64,000 nt of DNA, taken from Maridesulfovibrio sp. (GTDB taxonomy: Bacteria; Desulfobacterota; Desulfovibrionia; Desulfovibrionales; Desulfovibrionaceae). Below the pieces are notes generated by a model. It did no database searches. It had not been told where the DNA came from and saw only the letters and a program-made list of their open reading frames with translations. A program made the position numbers and the translations under genes. The DNA is taken from the NCBI RefSeq assembly GCF_963667685.1, contig NZ_OY763930.1, forward strand, positions 2,319,435 to 2,383,434. Reading direction: 5' to 3'. This document shows positions 50,223 through 58,012 of this stretch, piece by piece (within the stretch, counting starts at the first letter, position 1; each line of letters starts with the position of its first letter).

Positions 50223-52274
50223 ATGCTGGATTACCTTCATATAAACGCATCTAGTATAAGCAGTGCCGCTTTGCTGTACGCTCGTTCTGGGATTCCCGTC
50301 TTTCCATGTACTGATAAACGCCCCTGTGTTTCTGGCGGATTTAATGCTGCGAGCACAGACTTAGATCAAATCAATGCTTGGTGGCAGAGATTTCCTGATG
50401 CAAATATTGGAAGTCCTACAGGCGCAAATAGTTTTGTCTTAGATATTGATCCTCCGCATGGAGAGGAATCTCTAGCCTTCCTTGAAAGCAATAATTCTCT
50501 ATTACCTGAAACTTTGACCCAGCGAACCGGAAGTGGTGGAAGACATCTTTTCTTTTCTAAGCCGGTTGGAATGGATATCCGCAACTCTGCCGGTAAACTT
50601 GGATTAGGTCTCGATATCCGAGGAACTGGCGGATATGTTATTTTGCCACCTTCCATTCATAAATCAGGAAATAGCTATCAATGGATAACCGAGGTTTCAC
50701 CCGTTGAAGCTCCTGCTTGGCTGATCGAGTTGATTGTTCAAAATTCCAAGTCTGGACTCTCCGCTTCAAACTCATCAACTAAAAATATCCCATATGTTCA
50801 ATCTTTACTGGAAGCCAAAGAGGGAACTCGGAATGATTCACTTAACAAGGTAGCATTTCAGGTTGGAAAAGATATTGCTTCGGGCAAAACAGGGGAAGCG
50901 AGTATTGATGATGTTGCTGAAGTAGCTTTGAAAACAGGTTTAGGTTCGCAGGAGATTCAGAAAACAATTCAGAGCGGGGTTAAGGCTGGTAAAAGGGTTG
51001 TCGAAGAGAACAACCCTTATTCGAGCCTTGAAACCGCTCCGTGGCCCATCCCTGCTAAGAATGTCTTTTATGGCTTGGCGGGGGAATTTGCACAATTTGC
51101 AGTCGAACAATCTGAAGCAGATCCTATTGGTGTCCTTGCTACTTTCTTATGCCGCTTTGGCGTTGAGATCGGTCACTCTCCGCATATGTTTGCTGGGGAA
51201 AAGCAGTATGGCAGAATTAATGTTGTGCTGGTCGGCCAAAGTTCAAAGGCTCGAAAAGGCACATCCGCTTTGCCAATTCGTGAACTTTTCAGTTTCAATG
51301 AAAAGCAATGGATTCCCGCACACACTTCTCAAGGGCCGCTTTCCAGTGGGGAGGGTCTAATTCATGCCATTCGTGACCCAGAACATAAGTTTCAGGTGGA
51401 TAAGAGTACTGGTGTTTGTGAATCCATTACGACAGATCCCGGTGTTGAAGACAAACGGCTGTTTATTCTGGATCAGGAATTTGCTGGAGCTCTTGCCTGT
51501 ACTAAAAGGGAAGGGAATACCCTTTCAACTATCATCCGCACCTTGTTTGATGGTGGAACCATCGAGCCGCTGACAAAAACCAGCAGACTCGTGGCCACAA
51601 ATCCTCACGTAGCTATCACAACACATATTACGTTGCAGGAACTGCACGCCCGTCTTGACCGAGTCGAGATATTTAATGGCTTTGCCAACCGCTTTTTATG
51701 GCTCTGCGTTCGCAGAACAAAACTCATTCCTTTTCCTGAACCGCTGAATGTTTCGATGGTGAAACAATTTCAAGATAAACTGATCTCCCTTCTAAAATTA
51801 TCAAAGTCACGTTCGCAGATGGATTTCAGTCCCGAAGCAAAAAAAGAGTGGGGGGACATCTATCCATTCCTTGCAAAAGAACGGGCAGATCTTCTTGGCT
51901 CAGTGCTTAATAGATCAGAAGCGTATGTCAGGCGCATAGCGTTAATTTATGCCCTGCTTGATGGATGTGAGAGTGTTGAACTTTCTCATCTAAGGGCTGC
52001 GCTTTCGCTTTGGGATTTTTGCGAACAGTCAGCGCAGTTTATTTTTGCGGGTATGGAAACAGATTCGACATGTCAGAAAATATTAGAAGCTTTGGAGGAG
52101 TCGGGCGGAAGCTTGGACACTTCGGGGCTGTATAAGTTTTTTGGAAATCACATCTCGAAAAAGAAAATGACCGTTGCCCTGAATAACCTCCTTGCCAGCA
52201 AAAATATACGACTTGATGAGATGAAGCCTGAAGGTGGCGGAAGACCTCGAAAATTATTTTATTTGTGCGAATAA
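50223..52274 (+). CDS. PrimPol-type DNA primase/polymerase with DUF3987 region
   Basis: The 683-residue protein has an N-terminal bifunctional primase-polymerase domain (about 10-175) with VLDIDPPHGEES (metal-binding Asp pair) near residue 75, RTGSGGRHLFF and GLDIRGTGGYVILPPS. The C-terminal two thirds (about 270-640) resembles DUF3987, a helicase-like region found with plasmid and phage primases. It would start replication of the element. The stop lies at the start of an inverted repeat and short AT-rich repeats. Follows the HTH gene by 3 bases. Confidence 0.88.
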   Translation: MLDYLHINASSISSAALLYARSGIPVFPCTDKRPCVSGGFNAASTDLDQINAWWQRFPDANIGSPTGANSFVLDIDPPHGEESLAFLESNNSLLPETLTQRTGSGGRHLFFSKPVGMDIRNSAGKLGLGLDIRGTGGYVILPPSIHKSGNSYQWITEVSPVEAPAWLIELIVQNSKSGLSASNSSTKNIPYVQSLLEAKEGTRNDSLNKVAFQVGKDIASGKTGEASIDDVAEVALKTGLGSQEIQKTIQSGVKAGKRVVEENNPYSSLETAPWPIPAKNVFYGLAGEFAQFAVEQSEADPIGVLATFLCRFGVEIGHSPHMFAGEKQYGRINVVLVGQSSKARKGTSALPIRELFSFNEKQWIPAHTSQGPLSSGEGLIHAIRDPEHKFQVDKSTGVCESITTDPGVEDKRLFILDQEFAGALACTKREGNTLSTIIRTLFDGGTIEPLTKTSRLVATNPHVAITTHITLQELHARLDRVEIFNGFANRFLWLCVRRTKLIPFPEPLNVSMVKQFQDKLISLLKLSKSRSQMDFSPEAKKEWGDIYPFLAKERADLLGSVLNRSEAYVRRIALIYALLDGCESVELSHLRAALSLWDFCEQSAQFIFAGMETDSTCQKILEALEESGGSLDTSGLYKFFGNHISKKKMTVALNNLLASKNIRLDEMKPEGGGRPRKLFYLCE

Positions 52275-52275
52275 A

Positions 52276-52378
52276 GCGAATTTTGCGAATTTACTCAAGT
52301 CGCTATGAGAGTAAAATCGCAAAATTCGCACGCTTTATATTGAGATAGTAAATTCGCAAAGTTCGCAAAAATCGCAAT
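52276..52378. repeat. Inverted repeat and TCGCAAA repeats after the primase gene (possible origin)
   Basis: A 21-base inverted repeat (52276-52296 and 52309-52329, one mismatch, 12-base loop) is followed by short repeats of TTCGCAAA type at 52353-52376, in an AT-rich context. Such clusters are often replication origins next to the primase/initiator gene. A role as a terminator is also possible for the inverted repeat. Confidence 0.5.
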
Positions 52379-52450
52379 AAAAAAGAAAAAAGTAGGGATA
52401 ACGCATAGCAGGTTCAGGTGCTCTTATTGGAGTGTGCTTATCCTGCTAAG

Positions 52451-52499
52451 CCAGCCTACCCAATGTCACACTTTTGCTCCGCAAAAACATTGGGGCTGG
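52451..52499 (+). other. Candidate oriT: nested hairpin before mobC
   Basis: CCAGCC and CCCAATGT pair with ACATTGGG and GCTGG, and inside the loop TTTTGC pairs with GCAAAA around TCC. This nested structure, 50 bases before mobC, resembles the origin of transfer of mobilizable plasmids and elements. The nick site is not identified. Confidence 0.55.
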
Positions 52500-52548
52500 T
52501 GAGGGAGTTGCTACCGCCTCCCTTCAAACCCTCTGGACGAAATACATT

Positions 52549-52848
52549 ATGAATAACGCCAAAAAAACAGAAAATCTGTCCATGCGAGTGAGTCCAAAGG
52601 ACAAAGAGTTAATTCTAGCAATGGCAGCTGAAAGCGGAATGAGCATGGCCGATTTTGTTCGCGTGCGCTTGGGACAGACCAGAGTGCGCCGCAGCAAAAT
52701 TGAAAGAGAGAAATTACTCCATATGGCTCGTATCGGAAATAATCTGAATCAACTTGCCCGCTGGGCAAATACGCACAAGAGCAGTGCTGATTCACTTTTA
52801 GTTCTTGCTGAGCTGACCGCCATCGAGCAGGAGCTGAAATGTATATGA
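52549..52848 (+). CDS. mobC: Relaxosome accessory protein, MobC family
   Basis: The 99-residue protein starts with NLSMRVSPKDKELI (ribbon-helix-helix type DNA-binding part) and ends with a helical MARIGNNLNQLARW block, the MobC signature. MobC helps the relaxase melt and bind oriT. ATG 52549 is chosen since homologous-looking sequence begins there. A 25-codon extension would run through the oriT-like hairpin. Its last 10 bases overlap mobA, so the two are coupled. Confidence 0.85.
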   Translation: MNNAKKTENLSMRVSPKDKELILAMAAESGMSMADFVRVRLGQTRVRRSKIEREKLLHMARIGNNLNQLARWANTHKSSADSLLVLAELTAIEQELKCI

Positions 52849-54278
52849 AAGTTTTCGCCCATGGTCAGGGAGATGGAGCCAAGGCCGTTAATTACGTGAT
52901 TGATCCGAAACGAAAAGGGCGTGAGGAATCGCCGCCTGAAGTTTTGCGCGGAGACCCGGAGATAGTCCGAATGGTAATTGGCTCAACTGATCGTAAATGG
53001 AAATATACTTCAGGCGTTCTTTCATGGGCTCCAGAAGATCAGGTTTCGCCCGAAACTGAAAAGAAGATCATGGAAGATTTTGAGAAAACAGCTTTCGCAG
53101 GCATGGAACCTGATCAATATTCGGTCTTGTGGGTTCGTCATAGCCACGCTGGGCATCATGAAATGCATTTCATAATCCCACGTACGGAATTGACTCAAGA
53201 TAAGGCTATGAATGCATGTCCGCCGGGTTGGCAAAAACAATATGATGTCTGGCGGGATTTATGGAACGAGCGAATGGAGTGGGCAAGGCCGGATGATCCG
53301 AAGCGGGCGAGGGTTGCTCAGCCGGGGAAGGAAATCCAGTTTGACAGCAAAAATAAACGTGCAGAGCTGAAGCAGCAAATTACAGATTATTTGGCTCAGG
53401 GAATTTCTAAGGGCGTTTATCAAAACAGGGATGACCTAATTGAAGGGTTGGAAAACGTAGGTTTTTCCATTCCACGTAAGGGCAAAAATTATATCACACT
53501 GGAGTCGCCGCAAGACGGGCAACGAATCAGGATGAAAGGAGGAATCTATGCAGCATCTTGGAGAGCTGACAAGCAAGTTGAAAGAGCAGGTGAGATCACA
53601 GTCGCAGGAAATGGAGCAAGCCGTACAGGGCGTATTTCACGACTTGAGCGAGAGCTTGAGGAAGTACGCAGCAGCCGAGCTGAATACAATCAAAAACGAT
53701 ATGGACGAACAACTGAAAAAGTTGAGAAAGAGGGAGTCCGCAATTTCGGCTTATCACTGGAAGCAAAATTTGCTGGCAAATTTCCTATCCGCTTTGCTGC
53801 TAGTCATAGTTTCGGTCTCCATAACAGGATTCTACGGTTGGAGAATCAAGGAGAATCGCGAGGAGTTAACAATCATCAACACACAAATAGCAAGCCAGAA
53901 GAAGAATATAAGCAAATTTACAGCATGGAAGATCAACGCCTACCAGACCGAGAATCAAAAATATCTGGTTTTCCCCAAGGGAATGAAGTTGGAAATAACA
54001 CGCACAGAGAGCGGAAGTCCTGCGCTTTTACTAAAGAGGTAGATTATGAACGAGTTAAGTCAGAACTTATCGGAGGCCCTAGCCAGAATAGAGAAGGAGC
54101 AAAGCCGCAGATTAAGCGAGCAGGACAAGAAGATTGCCGAGCTGACAAGGGAGGTTCAAGGTTGCCGGGACTTGCAGAGCGACTTGGAAAGAGTCTTAAG
54201 CGAGTTGGAGCGGTTGTCGGGGCGTTTGCGCGGTTAGTGGGGAGAAAACGGGCGAAAAATAAGGAGATGAGGCGTTAA
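52839..54278 (+). CDS. mobA: Relaxase/mobilization nuclease, MobA (MobA/VirD2 family)
   Basis: The 479-residue protein has the relaxase core at about 1-170: MKVFAHGQGDGAKAVNYVID near the start and RHSHAGHHEMHFIIPR near 99-114, which holds the metal-binding His residues. It should nick oriT and lead the strand into the recipient. The C-terminal half is basic and low-complexity because it also encodes mobB and mobD in another frame. AGGAG lies 5 bases before ATG 52839. It needs a helper conjugation system, as none is in the window. Confidence 0.88.
   Translation: MYMKVFAHGQGDGAKAVNYVIDPKRKGREESPPEVLRGDPEIVRMVIGSTDRKWKYTSGVLSWAPEDQVSPETEKKIMEDFEKTAFAGMEPDQYSVLWVRHSHAGHHEMHFIIPRTELTQDKAMNACPPGWQKQYDVWRDLWNERMEWARPDDPKRARVAQPGKEIQFDSKNKRAELKQQITDYLAQGISKGVYQNRDDLIEGLENVGFSIPRKGKNYITLESPQDGQRIRMKGGIYAASWRADKQVERAGEITVAGNGASRTGRISRLERELEEVRSSRAEYNQKRYGRTTEKVEKEGVRNFGLSLEAKFAGKFPIRFAASHSFGLHNRILRLENQGESRGVNNHQHTNSKPEEEYKQIYSMEDQRLPDRESKISGFPQGNEVGNNTHRERKSCAFTKEVDYERVKSELIGGPSQNREGAKPQIKRAGQEDCRADKGGSRLPGLAERLGKSLKRVGAVVGAFARLVGRKRAKNKEMRR
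53548..54042 (+). CDS. mobB: MobB-like protein nested out of frame in mobA
   Basis: The 164-residue protein is encoded in another frame inside mobA. It has a near-perfect AAAGGAGG seven bases before its ATG. The N-terminal helical segment (residues 1-75, LTSKLKEQVRSQSQEMEQAV) resembles the MbeB/MobB N-terminus, followed by a membrane helix (about 74-95) and a coiled coil. In ColE1-like plasmids mbeB and mbeD lie inside mbeA in the same way. MobB stabilises the relaxase at the membrane. Confidence 0.8.
   Translation: MQHLGELTSKLKEQVRSQSQEMEQAVQGVFHDLSESLRKYAAAELNTIKNDMDEQLKKLRKRESAISAYHWKQNLLANFLSALLLVIVSVSITGFYGWRIKENREELTIINTQIASQKKNISKFTAWKINAYQTENQKYLVFPKGMKLEITRTESGSPALLLKR
54046..54237 (+). 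CDS. mobD: MobD-like coiled-coil protein nested out of frame in mobA
   Basis: The 63-residue protein is nearly all heptad repeats (LSEALARIEKEQSRRLSEQ, then LERVLSELERLSG). It starts 3 bases after mobB with AAGAGG upstream and lies inside mobA in another frame. This matches MbeD of ColE1, which acts in entry exclusion or mobilization. Composition and position support it; sequence is too simple for a firm assignment. Confidence 0.7.
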   Translation: MNELSQNLSEALARIEKEQSRRLSEQDKKIAELTREVQGCRDLQSDLERVLSELERLSGRLRG

Positions 54279-54310
54279 TGTGTGATGATACAGGACTTAT
54301 TTACAATTTA

Positions 54311-54360
54311 CAGGGTTCCTAATCCTTGTGCCGCAGGTTCGATTTCTGCTGTGGTCACCA
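54311..54360 (+). pseudogene. 3' fragment of a tRNA gene, Arg(CCT)-like
   Basis: CAGGGTTCCTAATCCTTGTG, a T-arm (GCAGG, TTCGATT, TCTGC at 54333-54349), acceptor 3' strand TGTGGTC and ACCA form the anticodon-to-CCA half of a tRNA. The loop reads TTCCTAA (anticodon CCT). No matching 5' acceptor strand or D-arm lies upstream. Such half-tRNAs are the usual attR mark of tRNA-integrating elements. It differs from tRNA-Ala at the left edge. Confidence 0.65.
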
Positions 54361-54376
54361 TGTTTAATAATGTTAT

Positions 54377-54408
54377 AGGGTTAACTAGTTTTTTGGTTAA
54401 CCCTTTTC
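54377..54408 (+). terminator. Terminator downstream of the tRNA fragment
   Basis: AGGGTTAAC and GTTAACCCT form a perfect 9-bp stem with a 10-base loop and a TTTT tail. It sits where the terminator of an intact tRNA gene would be. Confidence 0.85.
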
Positions 54409-54538
54409 TGCGTTTTTATGGGTATATTTGGGGTTGCTGCCAACCGGGGATTCCAACCTGTTTGGGATAATAATCATGTGGTTGTTGTTATAATGCATTT
54501 ATTATAGGTAACTTGCTTTTCATATAACATTAATGATT

Positions 54539-54889
54539 ATGAAGAAAATTATAGTTATTTTAGTCTGTTCGTTACTGATTGCTGCAACTGCATATGCCGA
54601 AGATATTAGATTAAAATGTGATACGCATCGGATAATTATAAGTGGAAATAGTAATCTTGTTCAGTTAGTGGGGACAAGTGTCTCTCGTAATGGAACATAC
54701 TCTCAAGATGGTAGAGTATATCATATAGTTTTTCCTGCTTCAGAAATTAGTTGGGAGGTTTCTTTGAATATTTTTAAGGAATCAGGTGAATATACTTGGG
54801 AACATGGCACTAAGCCTTTTGGGAAAGAGAATAAACAAAATGCTTTTTTTACTGGGAAGTGTTCTAAATATAAATCTCTTTTGAATTAG
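54539..54889 (+). CDS. Small exported protein of unknown function
   Basis: The 116-residue protein starts with a Sec signal peptide (KKIIVILVCSLLIAATAYA, cleavage near residue 20). The mature domain has two Cys near the ends (RLKCDTH and GKCSKYK), probably a disulfide, and a beta-rich, hydrophilic middle. The ribosome site is weak and the codon use is AT-rich like the rest of the island. No family is recognised. It lies right of the tRNA fragment, outside the mobilization module. Confidence 0.6.
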   Translation: MKKIIVILVCSLLIAATAYAEDIRLKCDTHRIIISGNSNLVQLVGTSVSRNGTYSQDGRVYHIVFPASEISWEVSLNIFKESGEYTWEHGTKPFGKENKQNAFFTGKCSKYKSLLN

Positions 54890-54935
54890 GGTGTGTTGTT
54901 AGGAGCATTTGGTATAATACTCTTTCATTTGAAAT

Positions 54936-55547
54936 TTATTTCTCTTTGGTAATTGGTATCTCAATGAATGGATAGGCTGGAATATGTTGGGGCTTGTACG
55001 AAAAAAGTAGATAAATACGATCCAGAAGGTTTGTTACTGCTGGTTTCATGTTTTGAGTCCATTTTTTAACTGTTTTATATTCTAGCAAAAATTCATCGGT
55101 GCTCATTATAAGAATATATTTTGTGTATGGTCCACCCAGAAGTTTCCTGCTATCTTTCTTGGCTATGATTTTTAGTAGTTGTTTTTTGAACAAAGATTCA
55201 TTCCAATCTCCATAACATTTGAAGTCATTTTTTCCTGCCCTACCTTGTTTTATTCGAGCGTTCATACCTACGGCATGCTCGTTTACTAGTTCAGTTATTT
55301 CTATTGCTATATTGCCTTCTGCGACACAGTCTGGTGGGTCAGCTTCTGAAATTTTGGGATTCATATATGGGAGAACTGCTTGCAGTTCAATATGTGATTT
55401 AATCAAATCATTAGCGACGCCAAGCTCATAGATGGCTTTTCCTTTTGAACTGGCATTAATTGGAGGTGCAAAAAATGATGCGTACCCTCGATCATTTTTG
55501 AGCATATCCATTAGCCTGTCTGGATTTAGTAAGTCGTCTTCTTTCAT
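54936..55547 (-). CDS. Possible PD-(D/E)xK-type nuclease-like protein
   Basis: The 203-residue protein has the pattern DPPDCVAEGNIAIEITEL (residues 70-87). In it, PD, a 9-residue gap and ExT/E resemble the metal-binding core of the PD-(D/E)xK nuclease fold. The remaining sequence is helical and charged. The match is partial and the catalytic Lys is not clear, so this is a hypothesis. It lies 39 bases after the protease gene on the same strand, forming a two-gene module in a defense-rich island. Confidence 0.55.
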   Translation of the reverse strand: MKEDDLLNPDRLMDMLKNDRGYASFFAPPINASSKGKAIYELGVANDLIKSHIELQAVLPYMNPKISEADPPDCVAEGNIAIEITELVNEHAVGMNARIKQGRAGKNDFKCYGDWNESLFKKQLLKIIAKKDSRKLLGGPYTKYILIMSTDEFLLEYKTVKKWTQNMKPAVTNLLDRIYLLFSYKPQHIPAYPFIEIPITKEK

Positions 55548-55586
55548 ATTCGTACAGTGGTTTTCGTTCAGTTCTTAGCTAGCGGC

Positions 55587-56282
55587 TTAAAATGATTGCG
55601 GAGGTAGTTCGAATCCTATTGGATTTTGTTCAATTATGTCTGTAGCGTGTTTTATGCCGTAACTGATTATTATCCCCGAATTTTCTTTTACATAATATGG
55701 AAGAGTTTTGTCTTCGTCATGAATTGGCTTAGACTCAAATCTATAGCCTGAAATAACTCCTAATATTTTGAAGTCCTTTTCCGTTGGATAGGGTTCTTTG
55801 AACACTACAGGACCTCCTGAGAAACCGGGATTATTATGCCCGTCTAGATAGTAGATTTGGATTTCATCAGTGAGCGACATGCTAGATAAAGTTGCTTTTT
55901 TTACAAAAGGTAAAGGAAAGTTATTGTTCATTTCCCCGACATGTTCGTACAGACCATACGGAAAACCTAGAAAATACACATCCTGTCCATATACTGATCC
56001 CTTAGCGGTTGCTGGTAGTGGATACAGGGGAGAAATTTGTATGTCTGTTGTTAAAACAGCTATATCTATTGGATTGTCCGCAAAACCAACTAGTTGAACT
56101 TCTATAGTTTTCCATTGTTTATTATGAAATATTTCAATAGTTGTTTTTTCTTCTATTTCAGCCACTATGTGTTTAGCTGTTACTATGTACTGTTTGTTTT
56201 TATGTTCTACTGTGAAACATGTCCCGGTAGAATTGTTTACTTGAATTTGAAATACTCTTTGGATAGCGTTGTTAGGTATCAT
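55587..56282 (-). CDS. Trypsin-like serine peptidase
   Basis: The 231-residue protein has the chymotrypsin-fold catalytic triad: His38 in TAKHIV, Asp73 in PIDIAVL and Ser155 in NPGFSGGPVV. There is no signal peptide, so it is cytoplasmic, unlike secreted DegP-type enzymes. Stand-alone cytoplasmic trypsin-like domains are seen in several bacterial conflict systems, with a partner protein that is activated by cleavage. The downstream nuclease-like gene is the likely partner. Confidence 0.82.
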   Translation of the reverse strand: MIPNNAIQRVFQIQVNNSTGTCFTVEHKNKQYIVTAKHIVAEIEEKTTIEIFHNKQWKTIEVQLVGFADNPIDIAVLTTDIQISPLYPLPATAKGSVYGQDVYFLGFPYGLYEHVGEMNNNFPLPFVKKATLSSMSLTDEIQIYYLDGHNNPGFSGGPVVFKEPYPTEKDFKILGVISGYRFESKPIHDEDKTLPYYVKENSGIIISYGIKHATDIIEQNPIGFELPPQSF

Positions 56283-56732
56283 TTATATCTATTTTTGTAT
56301 GAAGTTAATGAAATATATACCGCAAATAATTTGTTTCTGTCTTGCAGATTTAAATGTTCTACGACAGACATTTTAATTATCTAAAAGAGCCTCAAAATTA
56401 TTCATATACGGAAGAAACCACGCCTCATATTCATAAAAAATCCATTGTTTTTAAATCGCATAGTATGGTTGTATGATGCTCTGGTTAAAGGCTATCGTCA
56501 AATATTTTATTTGTAATATTATATGTACACATGAGCACACCGTCTTCGATCAACTGAAGAACCAGCAGCAACCACCCATTCCACTAACCACATTATCCCC
56601 TGATCCACAGAATCATCAGAAAAAATAACGATAATCCCCCCCAGTGATCAAATCAGACCAAACAAGATAACCTTCAATTTTTATGATTATTTAACAATAT
56701 GAAATTGAAGGAGATTTACTGGAGGTAATTAA
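56283..56732. other. Non-coding AT-rich stretch
   Basis: No open frame of credible composition is seen. It separates the protease module from the DUF6573 pseudogene. A GGAGG near 56720 leads into the pseudogene. The remainder looks like decayed element DNA. Confidence 0.5.
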
Positions 56733-57118
56733 TTGCGATCTACTGTTTCGGATGATCTATTTCTATACTGCGGAAGCAGGTGATAGAAGACGGAAATCTA
56801 ATCGATGTGACAGGGTAGGCGAAGGGAATCGGATTCAATGTTCCAGTGGCTGTATCTCTGAACCTGTACGAACGAGACATCAAACCACCGAAAGGACTTG
56901 AATGCGAAGGACTGAGCTGTGCTGGATGACTTCATGCCTGTTCATGTTGTGCCTGTTGGCGATGCAAGGACAAACTTGATCAGAGCAGCCTTAGCTTTAA
57001 GGTGCTGTTTCCTATTCTCAAATGCGGGAAGGACTCTTTTAAGATTCCATTCAATTGTGCCTCGTACCGGGGCACAACATATTCCGTTAATTATCTCTTG
57101 TATTGCAGGTAAATTGCC
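56733..57118 (+). pseudogene. Broken DUF6573 family gene
   Basis: Pieces that read YFYTAEA, then VIEDGNLIDVT, KGIGFNVPVAVSLNLY and LSFKVLFPILK match the order of blocks in DUF6573, a family found on plasmids and integrative elements. The frame is broken by one frameshift near 56780 and by in-frame TAG and TGA codons. GGAGG lies upstream at 56722. The decay marks an old mobile element segment. Confidence 0.65.
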
Positions 57119-57256
57119 TTGCATTTGTTACACATTCTAAAAGAGGACTCCATGCCCTTCTACGCTGGCAATAGGGGGCAAACTACATGAAACTTCATTG
57201 ATTTAAAGTTTAGGCTGTAGTCATTTTTTGTGGGATACATTTTTTTAATAAAACGA

Positions 57257-57997
57257 TCATTTGTTGGCCGTTTCAATGAGAAATAGTGTCATTGCTCCAG
57301 CAATATTTACAACAAGTCTTGCATGCCTTGGCTGTGGGCGAACATGCAACACGCCGGGGCCGTGAGCGTCGCCAAGGGAATTTCTAAGTGATCCTAAGCC
57401 ATTTACAACGGCTGAGCATCCACCTAGAACTTGCTTGAACAAGTCTTCATCGTGTTGTTCTGGGGCTAGGTTCAATTCGTCTGCTACAGTCCTGTACAAT
57501 TTATGAAGCTTAATGTTTTTTGATTCGTATTGAATACCGCGTAGGTCAAGAATATGCTTGCAGACAGATTCTAGCAGTGTACGTCCCAAAGTAATTGCGC
57601 CCTCAGGATCATTTTCTATGCGTTCCAGAGCCTTTGCCCAAGCTCTATTAACACCATTACTATCGAGCTTTTCAAGTCCTGATGTAATAACTGGTTCGGC
57701 GCAAACTCCATTGTCACATTCACAAAAAGAAATAAGACGTTCAAATTCTGTCCATATGAAATCTCGTCGCTCAGAGTAGCTCCCGTATTCATTTTTAATG
57801 AACTGCCAAAACTGATTCACTGAACGCTTACTTGCAAACCACTTAGGTAAGATGTCTGCAAATCTATTGTCTGTTACAAAATAATTACGTAACTGTGTAT
57901 AGTCGTATTCGTCGATATTTCCGCCCGTTGCGCGATCAATTAAAATATTGACCAATGCATTAGCATGTTCATAATCTGTTTTTAATTCAGCAAGCAT
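57257..57997 (-). CDS. Abortive-infection-type protein with Abi_C domain
   Basis: The 246-residue protein ends with the Abi_C block: RNSLGDAHGPG (205-215), then RPQPRHARLVVNIAGAMTLFLIET. The middle (about 120-170) has TLGRTLLESVCKHILD, often seen in the same proteins. The N-terminal 100 residues are unassigned. Members protect against phages by an unclear mechanism; the RN and DAHG residues resemble HEPN-like RNase motifs (inference). It starts 15 bases after the AbiEii stop, with AAGGGA upstream, so it is a third gene of the AbiE operon. Confidence 0.8.
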   Translation of the reverse strand: MLAELKTDYEHANALVNILIDRATGGNIDEYDYTQLRNYFVTDNRFADILPKWFASKRSVNQFWQFIKNEYGSYSERRDFIWTEFERLISFCECDNGVCAEPVITSGLEKLDSNGVNRAWAKALERIENDPEGAITLGRTLLESVCKHILDLRGIQYESKNIKLHKLYRTVADELNLAPEQHDEDLFKQVLGGCSAVVNGLGSLRNSLGDAHGPGVLHVRPQPRHARLVVNIAGAMTLFLIETANK

Positions 57998-58012
57998 ATT
58001 TTTTGTTCCCTT

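Noticed and set aside
52839..54278. mobB and mobD frames as antisense-like shadows of mobA
   Set aside because: They were first set aside as shadows but kept as real genes, since both have good ribosome sites and match the ColE1 nested layout; in the overlap it is the mobA frame that looks low-complexity.
54282..54470. 62-codon open frame over the tRNA fragment
   Set aside because: It reads through the tRNA half and its terminator and has no supported start.
56733..57118. TAG and TGA in the DUF6573 region as pyrrolysine or selenocysteine
   Set aside because: A frameshift is also needed to align the blocks and no SECIS-like hairpin follows the TGA, so decay is the simpler reading.
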